Assembly (NCBI GenBank): GCA_009746045.1
Contig: RPFO01000002.1
Span: 52,501 to 114,500, forward strand
Reading direction: 5' to 3'
Length of the DNA stretch: 62,000 bases
Source: Mesostigma viride
Lineage: Eukaryota; Streptophyta; Mesostigmatophyceae; Mesostigmatales; Mesostigmataceae
The translations under genes and the position numbers were made by a program. The stretch's first letter is position 1. Each line of letters opens with the position of its first letter. Of this stretch, positions 35,048-46,590 are shown piece after piece. A model generated the notes under the pieces. That model saw nothing but the letters and a program-made list of their open reading frames with translations. It was not told the origin of the DNA and did not search any database.

Positions 35048-36535
35048 ATGTAACCTGAGGTCAGGGTTTGTTATTTGCTCCTGAATTTCAGTTTGCCCGT
35101 GTGGAGTGTGGACCAGGCTAGAGTACAGTGTAACCCTGTCGGACCACCGGCGCGGGAATATCTGGGTACTTTTTATTAACCCACCAATGGGAATATCGTT
35201 AGGTAAAATGCTACCAAGTAGCGACCAGCTGGCGCGGGAATACATAATCTCAACTCAACAAGGGTCTTTTTTTTTCTCAAGGGTCTTTTGACCGACAAGG
35301 ATGCTGCCACCCTCCCACCCCCGACAAGGATGCTGCCACTCCTTCCCCCCGCACCGGCCACCACCTCTCTCCCCGCCACAGCCCATCACCTCCGCCCGCC
35401 ACCCTCCTCTCCCCCCCCCCGCACACCGTTGCCACCATAGCCCCCCCATCATGTCCCCCCTCGCTGCCCCCCCACCCCCCCAACCACCCCACCCCCCGCC
35501 GCCGCCGAAGAAGCCCCCCCCCCCCGCACCCCCCCCCCCTGCTGCCGACCGGGCAAGGATGCCGACACCCTCCCACCCCGCCCCTCCAAGGCTCCTACCC
35601 ACCGCCACCGCCACCGCCACCGCCACCGTACCACCCCTCCCACTGCCCTAGCCCACCACCACCTCCGCTCACCCCCCCCTCCTCGATCTCCCTCCCCCCC
35701 ACCATGACCACAGCTACACTATGCCCCCTCCCCATCATGTTGTACCGCCACCACCCTACCACCGCCCCCTCCCCCCACTCACCCCGCCCCCCCGCCTTCC
35801 TCCCCACCCCGCCCACTGCCCCCTCCTCACCTAGCCTCCGCCACCGTCATTCCACCCCATTGATTGGGTGCCACACCCCGCCACCACCACCTCAGTCCCC
35901 CGGCACCCCCAACAAGTCCCCCGGCACCATCCCCCCCCATCGACGCGTCACGGAAGACCGGCTCCTGCGGATGACCATTTCGGCGCCGTCAACTAGAGCA
36001 GTGATAGGTGGTTCTAGTAGATCATGCGGCAATCTGGCGTGAGGCCCCGGCCGGCCAGTTTGGCCACCGGGGAAGTAATCCCTCCAGGCTACCCCTGGGA
36101 CCCGGCAAGCCTTCCCCAAGGCCCACCCCATTGGGTAATGACTGACCCCGCAGCAAGATAGTTTTTCCCGTACTGGGCCCTATCCCGGCAGGTTTTCCCT
36201 TCTGGCGCACAGCCCGCATGTAGATAGGTCGGCATACCGTCGGTCCCCGTCTGTTGACACGGCGCGCTCCCAGCGACCAGCAATCAATTGGAGAATCCAG
36301 CACTTCACCGGCCCCTTGGGGGCAATCCATCCTCAGTCGGTTGTACAGTACTGTTTGCAGCTGCTCTGATGTTTCAACTCATTAATACTTGGCTCTGAAG
36401 TAGCTAGGCCCGGCCATGTCAGTGGGCGTTGGCCGCGTAGCTAGGCCTAGTCTATGTAGGGGTCAAGTATCTCACCGCTCTCACCTTGTTTGCCACCCCA
36501 TAAGGCAGGACCAGCCTTTGGATCCACTAATTAAT
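35048..36535. other. C-rich tract and unassigned DNA
   Basis: 35290-35900 is strongly C-rich on the plus strand, with (CCACCG)n at 35600-35628. It yields long Pro-rich (plus) and Gly-rich (minus) frames without domains. A CCTGTCGGACCACCGGCGCG block (35132-35151) recurs at about 36538 and, inverted, at about 36740. No gene is supported. Confidence 0.6.
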
Positions 36536-36755
36536 AACCCTGTCGGTTCACCGGCGCGGGAATAAACTCAACTCAACTCAACTCAAGGGTCTTTTGGCGG
36601 GAACTTGTACAAGTTCGTGTGGCCGGAATGCGACAGCCCGCATAACTTTCTTCCATCCAGCTGCTGAGAAGTGAGAACGCGGACCGTCGTGCAATATTTG
36701 CGTTGAGTTGAGTTGAGTCACTTGAGTGTATTCAGAACCCCGCGCCGGTTGTCCG
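36536..36755. repeat. ~220-bp inverted-repeat unit with (CAACT)n arms
   Basis: Left arm: CACCGGCGCGGGAATA, then ACTCAACTCAACTCAA (36552-36590). Right arm, inverted: GTTGAGTTGAGTTGAG (36701-36717), then CCCCGCGCCGGTTG (36738-36751). A related half-unit lies at 35130-35290. Confidence 0.65.
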
Positions 36756-38059
36756 GAAGGGCTGAGGGCAGTAAAATAGTGGGATACAAGTTTTGCGGGC
36801 TTCGCCCGCGACATTAGAGCTTGTTCTTTTTGTGGCCGGTCCCCGGCCAGGGAGCCCCGGCTAGGGAGATGTGAGTCACCACGTACCTCCGTCGAGTGCC
36901 AAGTGGCACTAGTCCCGCCAAGGAGCGCGCGCTAGCTTTAGAGTTTCGACCACAAGATTCACGGAGTTTGGCAAAAGGGTGAAGGAAAAAATCCGGAATG
37001 CTAGAAGGCCTCTGAAGGTTCGAACCCGATACGTCACGATTGATCGTATGATGAGGTGTGCCTTGGCGCCTGAAGTCTACGTAAGCAATTTCGTCAGAAG
37101 TTGCACAATATGTACATTGCTACAAAGGGACAAACTGCGCAACCGCGCAGTGGACGGAGCTCGCGAACTACGTCTTGCGGAGTTCAACTAGCTCCAGATT
37201 GACTGCTACCCCTGCACGGGAGCGCGATGCGCGCGGGGATGAGTGACCTCGCCGCAGACAGCAGGGAAAAATCGCTTACAGGCGGTGGAGCACAGGAAAA
37301 TCCACGTGTGAGCTTCCTGCGCGTTTGTAACGGGATATCGCCAACAGAAAGTTTGCTCCAACAGCCCAAAAGTTTGCGACGGTTATATCTGGAGCTCGCG
37401 AACACAGGAAATCGCAGAGTTTTCTAGTAGGAGCCATCTGGGCATACGGACCTCTGCCAAATGGCTCATCTGGATGTAACGCTTCAGAAACCTCAAAAAT
37501 GGGCGCGCCGTGGTTTGACCTTTTCGTGATTGGTCGCAACGAAATTTCGCGCAGCTCATTCGTCAAGCGGACCGTAAGTCGCGCCGCTGAGTGGCTGGAG
37601 CCGAAAGCCGTTCGAAAGAGTGTTAGCTAAAATTGTGCCAAGGCTGCGTTTTACAAGCTTTAGTATATATGTTGATGCATTTGGGGGGGAAACGATAACT
37701 AATGATGTCCATCCACAGCTGTCGAGATGCAAAGTAATTAACTAATCCCAGTTTTGCCGACTCTACTTGCATGTGACGAACTGTTCTAAGCTGCCTGCAG
37801 CTGGCCGAATTAAAGGGGGGCGCATTTTGCGTTGCACATGCCCACGAGAATTGAATTCACAAGTCGACATTCCTCATAGGCGCATAAGGTTCAGTACGCT
37901 GCCAACAGAGTGGCACAGTTGGGGCATGGATATTTTACTGAATCATCGCAATTACAGTCTATTACATGGAAAGCACACGTCTCTTTTACTGCAGTCTCTT
38001 CGTTCGGAACGGTAATTTAAAAAGTGTGAGCTGCAACCACAAAAGCTCCCAAAGCTCCC
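36756..38059. other. No gene recognised; 5' flank of the copper-monooxygenase-like gene
   Basis: Short frames at 36979-37191, 37227-37427 and 37767-38015 have no motif or splice support. No TATA box close to 38060 is convincing. Confidence 0.4.
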
Positions 38060-41000
38060 ATGACTTCCCTTGCTATTGGTTCGCACCTGCGTGGGCATGA
38101 ACGATGGCTTGTCCTTGCGACGGTGCTGTGCTGTTGCTGGCTAGTATCAGGTACGGATTCTACAGAAAACGATTCGCATACTTCCCCTGGGAGTACTGGC
38201 CTAACTAATCCTGGCAAAGGGAGCAGCGCAAGTCTCAGTCCCACCAGCGGCTCACCCTCGAAACCAACTAAAGTAGGGAGGCAGGCAAACTCGGGCATTG
38301 GGAGGAGATGGCCTAGGGACGGTGGTAACAGGCCGGGAGGCGAACCCCCTGTCGGGCTCAGCACGCCGGCGAGGGCAAACGCCAACCCCGAGGCGGGCAC
38401 TTCTCGCGACATCAACAACGCTCCGCCATCTCCCGCGCGACGGGCCAGACTCGAAGGACGGCCATCGGGGAGCAGGGATCATGCTCGCGCCCCCCTCCCT
38501 GGGGGTATGCAGTCGTCCATCCTCCCGCTTTCCTCCTTCTTTGACGTCCGGCTGCCCGCGGACACCGCGCAGGCGAGCACACCCCTGGCCAGCACATCCC
38601 TGGCAACCCTTACCCACCAGGAGTCGCTGCCCTCTCTCGCCTCCGCAGGCGTATCCCCTGCCTTGTCGACTCCAAACACGCTTCTCGAGAAGACACCAAA
38701 CGTGGCTAATGAGAACGGACCGATGATGTCCCCCCCCCCATGGCCTCCGCCGCCACGTCATCCCCCGCGGCGGCCCCACCCCCCCTGGCAGGGCCCCACG
38801 AGCTGTGGCATCCGGCGGCAGCGCTCCCTTACATTGGCCGCGAGGTCCAGGACGTGGTGTCGATGCGGCTGGAACCGACCACTGTGTTCCCCCGGCGCAC
38901 CAAGGTGCTGTGCCTGTACCGGTCGTTTGATGACGTGGTGCAATCGCACCTGGTGGGCATCCGGCCCCATTTCGACCACCCGGAGGTCGTCTCTCGGATC
39001 GAGCTCTTCGGGTGCCCCGACACCCTGGCCCCGCCACCTGGCGGCGTCCAGGGATGCGTTACTTTTTACACGGAAGGCGGCTGCGAGGAGCTCATGGCGG
39101 TGTTTGAGAATAAGGGCCGTGCGGGTGGGGGGGGTGGCGGGGGGCAGCAGAAAGGGTCGGGCAAGAAGGCGGCCGCGGCGGCGGCAGCGGCGGAGCTGAG
39201 GGATCGGAGCTTCCATTACCCACCTGAGACGGGGTACCTGCTAGGGTCGGCGCGGGGGGCCATCCACACAGTTGTGTTGCGCGTGCACTACGATTCGCGG
39301 TAGGTTTTGTACTAGCCGTTTTATTTGGCCATTTCAGTCAACCATTTTATGTTGCCGCTTTAGTCACCCGTTTTACTCAGCCAATGGAAATGAAGTTGTT
39401 ATATTGTCTTATTTGGCCTCGTTAGTTAGATGCGGCTCCTCATGGGAGTGGAATTTTTTTCCTCGCGGACTTGTGCATGCTCACATCCATGGGGTATGAT
39501 GAGGAAGGGCGGAACACGGAGGAAGTTTTTTCTTTTTTTTATGTGTTGGGAATGGCGCAGGTGCGGGCTATGATCCGCGGCCGTGCGGGGCATGCCGTGC
39601 GCCAGTCCCATGGGCGATACCCTGTGGCATGTGTGGCTTATGAATCATGGCCGGTGGCGTAGGGCTTATGAATCATGGCTGGTGGCTTATTGATAGCTGT
39701 TGTGTTCTGTTCTGAGAGCATGGGGCTTGCTGCTGCCGGGCGGGCAAGTGCAAGGTGCACGTTCTGCATGCGTAGCCGTGGTGGGATGCGTAGTGTCCTG
39801 TGGTTGTGGGTCTATAAATGAAGCAGGAGTGGAGTGTGTGCAAGGTGCACGTTCTGCATGCGTAGCCGTGGTGGGATGCGTGGTGTCATGTGGTTGTGGG
39901 TCTATAAATGAAGCAGGAGTGGAGTGTGTGCAAGGTGCACGTTCTGCATGCGTAGCCGTGGTGGGATGCGTAGTGTCCTGTGGCTGTGGGTCTATAAATG
40001 AAGCAGGAGTGGAGTGTGTGCAAGGTGCACGTTCTGCATGCGTAGCTGTGGTGGGATGCGTGGTGTCCTGTGGCTGTGGGTCTATAAATGAAGCAGGAGT
40101 GGAGCGTGTTGAGCTTATGGCCCCTATGCCTCTTGGCAAAGCTTTGCCTGTGTCTGCCCCTACACTTTTGCCCACGCGGGTCCTGGGGCCCCGAGTCTGG
40201 TTCCGCAATTTTTCTGCTCGGGGTGCTTGTCTAGCAATTTTTTTCCACAGGGTGCTCGTCTAGCAATTTTTCTGCCCGGGGTGCTTGTCTAGCAAGTTTG
40301 CTGCTCGGGGTGCTTGTTTCGCAAAACAGTGTATCATGTGTCACTTTCATAATTTGCCATGTTCTTGTAAGTTGCTTCCCTGTCTCTCTCAAGCCCATTC
40401 TTGCTGAGCCACGCCAATAAACTCCATCTTGTTCAGAGCCCATTCAATAACATTTTCTCAAACTGAAACTACTTTGCCTTGGTAGATTTGCCTTGTAAAA
40501 TGAAGCCACCGCCATTGACGATCTGCTTTCTTCGTGCCTGCCACGATCCTCCCCGAAATAACAATCACACCTCGATGCTCACAATAACACCCCAACGCTC
40601 ACAATAACACCTCAACAGTCATAATAACACCTCAACGGTCACAATAACACCTCAACGGTCACAATAACACCTCAACGCTCGCGCTAACTCCTCAAAGCTC
40701 ACAATAACTCCTCAACGCTCGCAATAAATCCTCAACGCTCACAATAACTCCTCAACGCTCGCAATAAATCCTCAACGCTCGCAATAACTCCTCAACGCTC
40801 GCAATAACACCTCAACGCTCACAATAACACCTCAACTTCCACTCTAACACCACCATGTTCCCATTACGACAACGCCAGCGGGCTCAAGGGGCGTTCGCCA
40901 GTCCAAGACACGAGCGGCATCACGCTCTACACCACCCCGATCCTGCGCCGCTATTCCATCGGCTCCTTCTTCATGGACCTCAACCTGTACATCGCCATCC

Positions 41001-42777
41001 CCCCCCACGTGTCCCAGTTCAGCGTCACGGGCACCTGCCGCGCCAAGGGCATGGTCCCCCTGGACGCCAACCTGACCGTGTTTGCGCACTACGACCACAC
41101 GCACGGGCTGGGCACGGGTGTGGAGGTGGAGGTCACGGATGACAGCGGTGAGCGGCAGATGGTGGCGGTGTGTCTTTGGTGCCTGGTAGATGCTGGCGGG
41201 TTGTGGCCTGAGCGAGGAAAAGAAGCGATGTTAGAGATGGCGGTGGTGAGTGCTTTGGTGCTGGCGTTGTTGTTGTTTTTCCAGTGCCTTGTAGACGCTG
41301 GGTGCTGGGTGCTGGGTGCTGGGTGCTGGGTGCTGGGTGCTGGGTGCTGGGTGCTGGGTGCTGGGTGCTGGGTGCTGGGTGCTGGGTGCTGGGTGCTGGG
41401 TGCTGGGTGCTGGGTGCTGGGTGCTGGGTGCTGGGTGCTGGGTGCTGGGTGCTGGGTGCTGGGTGTTGGGTGCTGGGTGAAGATGCTGGTGGTTAAAGTG
41501 CACCCGGGGTGAACGGGAATGGAAGGTACAGAGGGCAGCAGTATGTCGTCTGATAGTTGCTGGCGGTTGTCTCGGCTGAGTTGAGAGAGAGGGGAGGGGA
41601 CGGACAACACTGGTGAGTGACTAGTGCTGGCGGTTACTTTCGTGCCCGATTGTTGCTGGCGGGTCTGGCATGGCCTTGGACAGATGGGACAGATGGGACA
41701 GATGGGACAGATGGGACAGATGGGACAGATGGGACAGATGGGACAGATGGGACAGATGGGACAGATGGGACAGATGGGACAGATGGGACAGATGGGACAG
41801 ATGGGACAGATGGGACAGATGGGACAGATGGGACAGATGGGACAGATGGGACAGATGGGACAGATGGGACAGATGGGACAGATGGGACACTGGGACAGAT
41901 GGGACAGATGGGACAGATGGGACAGATGGGACAGATGGGACAGATGGGACAGATGGGACAGATGGGACAGATGGGACGGATGGGACAGATGGGACAGATG
42001 GGACGGACGGGAGATAAGGGAGACAAGGGGTGGTGGTGGTGGCGCGTTGCCTGGGGTGAGAGCATAGTAGTTGATTTCCGGTGAGAAAGAGTGTCGTATC
42101 GTCGAGGACGGACTACATGTGCGATTTGCGCGCAGGGCCCGCATGCTTGTCGGGATACGCTGGGAATGCCAGTCTTCTCGCCTGACCCTCGTTTCTTTTT
42201 CCCCAGTACGCAATGCTTGTCGGGATGCCCTGGGAATGCCAGTCTTCTCGCCTGACCCTCGTTTCTTTTTCCCCGGTACTCAATCTGGCTAGCAATCCCA
42301 GAAGCACATTCACTTCTCCAGTTCCTTGCCCCCAAGCAAGACGACGTCTCCTCCCCAAAGTTGACACTCTTGCTGGCTCACCCCGGTCCCCATTCCCTTG
42401 ATACTCCTTTGGCACCCCTGCCTCCATTCGACACCCCTACTCGCAGGGACCCCACCAGAGGGTGGCCCTGATGACACCCCCATCCCACCCCTCCGCGTGC
42501 TCCGCTCGCGCCGCTCCCCCGCGCCCGCCTCATCATCGGCATCGCCGTCATCGGCCCCCCCCCTGCCCGCGTCCACGGGTCCCTGGATGCTGACACCCCC
42601 CCTGTCGCTCAGCCCCCACCGTAAGCTAGAGCTCAAGTGCGAGTACAACAGCCTGAAGAAGAGTGTGACGACTTACGCGGCCTCGGACGCGGAGCGTGGG
42701 GAGATGTGCATGTTCTACATGTGGTACTTCCCACGCGAGCCGAGGCTCATGACCGCGGTGCGCTGCAAGAAGGGGTG
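38060..42777 (+). CDS. PHM/DBH-like type II copper monooxygenase, secreted, partial and frame-broken
   Basis: The ATG at 38060 opens a signal-peptide-like N-terminus (WLVLATVLCCCWLVSG) and a long Ser/Pro-rich region. At the C10 run 38730-38739 the frame changes and continues to 39299 with the N-terminal catalytic fold: VSMRLEPTTVFPRRTKVLC, then VVSRIELFGC, then HTVVLRVHYDSR. Donor GTAGGT is at 39300. Exon 2 (40879-41147) has DTSGITLYTTPILRRYS, IPPHVSQFSV and VFAHYDHTHGLG, which carries the CuM His-x-His; donor GTGAGC follows. Exon 3 (about 42613-42774) has LELKCEYNS and ERGEMCMFYMWYFPR, with the CuM methionine. In the family this enzyme hydroxylates amines or peptidylglycine in secretory vesicles using ascorbate. 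Here the CuH pair (HH before the LFGC motif) is replaced by Ser-Arg. The YDFNFQ-like segment between exons 2 and 3 was not found and their phases do not match, so an exon is missing or lost. It may be a pseudogene or a non-catalytic paralogue. Confidence 0.7.
39751..40110. repeat. 90-bp tandem repeat x4, intron 1
   Basis: Four copies with exactly 90-bp spacing (39751, 39841, 39931, 40021), each with GTGCACGTTCTGCATGCGTA and TCTATAAATGAAGCAGG. The length is a multiple of three, which alone keeps a frame open. About four ~31-bp units with GGGGTGCTTGTCTAGCAA follow at 40205-40320. Confidence 0.95.
40566..40850. repeat. ~20-bp minisatellite, intron 1
   Basis: About fourteen copies of CTCACAATAACACCTCAACG, with CGCAATAA variants. 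The array ends immediately before exon 2 of the copper-monooxygenase-like gene. Confidence 0.93.
41297..41478. repeat. (TGCTGGG)n 7-bp array
   Basis: About 26 perfect heptamer units, intronic, with G-triplets on the plus strand. It is not a known telomere motif and is internal. Confidence 0.97.
41679..42012. repeat. (GGGACAGAT)n 9-bp array
   Basis: About 37 units with a single ACT deletion-type interruption near 41888. The 9-bp length keeps all frames open; none is a gene. Confidence 0.97.
42143..42278. repeat. ~67-bp tandem duplication
   Basis: Two copies (from about 42143 and 42210) with GGGAATGCCAGTCTTCTCGC and TTCTTTTTCCCC. Intronic. Confidence 0.9.
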
Positions 42778-44879
42778 AGCGACCATGGAAAGGTGTGCAG
42801 AGTAAGTGTCTGGGGCAACTCTCTGTTGCGCCCAGTAGAGCTATTCTCTGTTGCTTTCAGCAGAGCAAGTCTTTGTTGCTCCCAGTACAGCAACAGCAGG
42901 GGTGAACGACAGGGGCAAGCGAGAAGGGGTGAGCGGTGACAAGGGGTGCAGCGTGGAGCCGTGAGGGGCCCAGGAGGGGTGCGGCGAGACGCTGTGCAAG
43001 CTGTTCTATATGTGGCGCTGCGTGTGGTTTCAGAACGCGGCAATATGCTTGGCATCGGTGTCTGAAGACGGCGGTGCCCTGCGACCAGGGGGCTTGATAG
43101 GGCGGGAGGAGGGGGCAAGGGCGGGCGAGAAGGGGAGGAGGGCAGAGAACGGAGGGGAGACGAGGGTCGAGAGAAGGCAGAGCAGAGGCGAGAGCAGAGA
43201 GAGATGAACATGATAGCCACTGCTGCGAGAGCGTATTTTTGGCCTCGCTGGTTCACTGGCCCTGCGGATGCTCATGGCAGGATGCTGCCACGCACGGCTG
43301 AATCTCAGGTGTTCCAGCAACATCATAGGGCACGTGTCCGATCTGACAGGCATTATATACAGAGCACCGGCATGTGTGGACTTTGTTATTAGTCCTATGG
43401 CTCACAGCCAACATCCCAGGTGAGGACCAAAAGCAAGGGCAAGCCCAGGATGCTGCTTTGGCTTGATTAGACCGTGACTAAGCCATGGAAGTCCTGAGCC
43501 TGGCAATCCCAGAACACGAGTCCATGTTACAGACTGATGTGCAAGATTGTGGCCTTCTTGTGAGTATAACCATCAGTCAAGGTAGAAGCAGCTGGGGTGT
43601 ACCATTAGAGTCCCGTACCAAGCAGGGCAGCCAGCGATGGTCGTGTACATATTTGGCCTTGTCTCATGGCTCACTAGCGAAATGTGCGGTATGGTTGCCA
43701 TGCAACTGGTTGCTTTGCAACATGGTGGCCATCCAACCGCCGTGTTGCATTTGGAGGTCGGGTCTTGTCTGGTCTGATGGTGAGGTACCTGTTTAGCCAC
43801 TCGGTCATGAGAGTTCTGGACTTTGCTCGAAGTTCATCGTGTAGGCTTTAGAATACTTACATGTAAGGGAGGGATCTGCATTTGCAACTGCGATGTATGT
43901 GCTGCACGCTACTCAACAATGTGACAAGGTCACTGAGCATAAATCCTCAAATGGATGTTTATCTTGAGCAAATGGATGGTGACCAGTGGCACGTGATGAT
44001 CACTTAATGATTCACGCAATTCCGTTGGGTAGTCACGAAGCACAATAATACATAATTGATGTGCTTGCCATCCCTGGTCACAGCGAGGAGGGCAGAAACA
44101 CCCATCCAGATCTCTCACTGCCAAGAAGCTGCAGGCCACAGGTGCAATCAAAGACTACTCATGACAAGGAGAGCCTGGCATCCACTGTGGGTGCATTAAG
44201 ACCTGAGGTCAGCGGACACGTGGCGGATTAATTTATGTATTTATTCATTTACACGTACCCAGGCATCACGTGAGCATAAGTCCTCAGGGAAATTAAGCCG
44301 TGTTTTTTTACAATGCGATACATCGCGTTGTAGGGTTAGAACGCAATGTATCGCGTTGTAATCTGACACGTGGCAAACCCAGTAGACGCATGAGGTTTTA
44401 GGTCTGCAAATCGGTACGGAGGTCACATACATACTAGAGAACCTCAGAAAAAATTGGTGCATTTTTGCGATTTTTTTGTGACGGCCATACACAAGAATCT
44501 ACTACGTACTGAACTTAGGTGTCTGCGCGGGTGAAGGAGTTTGTACGGATGCATCATGGTTTCTGCATGGGAGTGCCACGTGTCACCTTGCACCCCGATT
44601 AATTAATTAATAGATACGTAACTGCATCACGTGAGCATAAGTACGTCCTCAGTGGGAGGGGAACATGGGATGGAATGGATGGTGTAAGCTATCTAGGTCC
44701 TAGTTACACGGTTGTGGGCACCACGGCCCGAATCGCTATGAATGCCATACGCGGTCACACGCGGAGGCCCCACAGACTTGGGGGTGGTCTCCTTCATCAC
44801 TACTTGCCATCTATCCTTCCGTACCATCTGCCTCCATATTAGAGACAAACCAGGAGGCTGCCCGGGTGTGAGCCGGTCA
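42778..44879. other. No gene assigned; possible decayed exon copy near 43000
   Basis: At 42985-43050 the plus strand reads ETLCKLFYMWRCVWF, which recalls GEMCMFYMWYF of the last exon found upstream. It may be a duplicated, decayed exon. Short inverted words with ATGTATCGCG / CGCGATACAT occur at 44308-44362 and again near 45136. Degenerate LINE-tail-like text (GTTGGGTAGTCACGAAGCAC) occurs at 44024-44043. Confidence 0.35.
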
Positions 44880-45110
44880 CGTCTATAGTGTAGCACATGT
44901 CGATCCATGCAGAGTCTATCACGGAAAGTCCACGGGTGGCGGCCCTGCCGCGCGCGGCCTGGGGCACGCCAGGTGAGGACATATCGCCCAGGCTGGGCGG
45001 GAGTTGGTGCCAGCTAGTCTATCTGATGTCTCTACCTGATCTGTGCGGGCCAGGTGCCCGGCTAGGCCCAGGCGCCTGTGCCTAAGAATGTGGGAAACAT
45101 AGGGCAAATC
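44880..45110 (-). mobile_element. LINE RT C-terminal fragment
   Basis: The minus strand reads YVSHILRHRRLGLAGHLAR, the conserved end of these LINE reverse transcriptases (compare RRLLFAGHLAR at about 15140, plus). It is heavily truncated. Confidence 0.7.
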
Positions 45111-45369
45111 AACGTAGGCATCCTCATTGCACCCCGATGTATCGCGTTATCAAGCCTCGGGTTAAGTATACATCGCAATGAAAGAGAAAGCGCGTAGAAT
45201 ACCCAGCACCTCCCTTTCGGTGTGGCACAGACGCAACAAGTGGTAAGATTGCATTATGCTTTGGCTATGGCTGTCTGTTTTAGTAATGTAAAGAATCAGT
45301 ATCTGGTAGGTCTCAGTAGCTAAAAACAAATTGTGTAGTATCATGGGCTTTTTGGAGAGTGCATGGACA

Positions 45370-45950
45370 TGTCCCGGAGAGCATGAACATCGATCGCGAA
45401 TACGCGGCGGCGGTGGCCCTGGTTCCCGCCTGTCTGACCTTCGATTTTAATATGCGGATGATACAACCCTCATCGAGCGCCCCGCTAGCGCATTCAGACC
45501 AGGGTGGACTGTTTGGGCTCCGGCCGAGGCGCGGGCGGTGGGGTTGGAGATAATTAGCGTCAAAACGGAGGCGATGGTGATTGGGGCTACCAGTTGCCCG
45601 CCACTGCCGCTGCTGCTAGACACGCCCGGGACGGAGGTCCCGTTCCATGAGCACTTCAAGCTGCTGGGGAGCATGCTCCCCGACGCCGCCAAGGATAGTG
45701 GAACCCGCATCGGCCTGGCCTGGGCCAGGCTCCGCTCGCTCAAAACCTACTGGCACTCGAAGGAGGCCTGGCCGCGAGGACCGCAAGCCGGCCGAGTGCT
45801 CTTCAACTGGTCCTGGTCCTCAGTCCTGACGGTGCTCACCTATGGCGCCGAGGAATGGACGCTCACGGACAAGATGGCCACACGGCTGGACGGCACGGTT
45901 TACAGGATGCTCCGAAAGGTCCCGAACGTAGGGTTTTCCACACATGGAGG
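45370..45950 (+). mobile_element. LINE RT fragment (palm/thumb)
   Basis: The plus strand reads MRMIQPSSSA at a decayed YADD site, then ISVKTEAMVIGATSCPPLP, FKLLGSMLPDAAKD, LTVLTYGAEEW and LDGTVYRMLRKV. It is close to 29351-28959 (minus). The catalytic YADD is damaged by frameshifts, so the copy is dead. Confidence 0.85.
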
Positions 45951-45954
45951 TCGT

Positions 45955-46134
45955 TAATTAATTAATTTATTAAACTCGTGCTCCCATTGCATGGGGAGTC
46001 ACGGAGCACCAGAGTGCTTTTATAGGTCGCTAGAATGTTTGCATCAGTGTACCTATGTCTCGCATTTCGGACGAGATTAGGCAGCGTAGGCCGATAGCAT
46101 TCGTAGGACATCTTGCTTGCTTGCTTGAAAGAGA
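45955..46134 (-). mobile_element. Family A LINE tail and short repeated block
   Basis: (AATT)n, CGTGCTCCCATTGC and GGGGAGTCACGGAGCACC mark a truncated minus-strand family A 3' end (45955-46022). Positions 46055-46115 are an inverted copy of 28862-28925 (CTAATCTCGTCCGAAAT). Confidence 0.7.
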
Positions 46135-46590
46135 AAAACGGCTGACGGCGGTATGGCTGTCGGCAGAGCGCAGATCTTTTGAGTCTGAGCCCCAAATTCA
46201 GCCAGATCACTTGCATTCGATGCGCCTTTCAAAGACGCACTCGCCAGTATAATCGGGTACGCAACGGCTGAACGTACGCAGTGTCGAAAAAGTTACGCCC
46301 GTGACAAAAAGCAGCTAAATGTACGTATGACGACTCCGATCGAAGCAAAACGAGGTTTGGAAAAGGAGCTTTCCGGCTCCCAGCCCGACCCACTCGCCAT
46401 GATCGTTCTTTCCCAGCCACCTGCATGGGCCCGCAAAACCATTGCCATGCAGCAAACCCATCGCCATGTTGAAGCGCCTCACCAGAGCCCAAGAAACCCT
46501 GCCTGCCACGATCCCAAATGGAGCCATTTCCATCCAAGCTACGAATCCTTTTCTTTCCTTCACTGGCTGGCCCTGACGAAGGAAGAATGC

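Noticed and set aside
35255-35830. Pro-rich and Gly-rich proteins in the C-rich tract
   Set aside because: All frames on both strands are open because of homopolymer-like C/G composition; no domain or splice support.
37010-37030. tRNA gene suggested by GGTTCGAACCC
   Set aside because: No matching A box, acceptor stem or anticodon arm upstream.
39700-40263. 187-codon frame with a perfect 30-residue repeat
   Set aside because: The 90-bp tandem unit is a multiple of three, which keeps a frame open by arithmetic. It sits in an intron and contains TATAAATG-like text but no further support.
41297-41478. Interstitial telomere repeat
   Set aside because: TGCTGGG is not a telomere motif known to me, and the array is internal to a gene.
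41089-42213. 374-codon minus-strand frame and several plus-strand frames over the 7- and 9-bp arrays
   Set aside because: Driven by (TGCTGGG)n and (GGGACAGAT)n.
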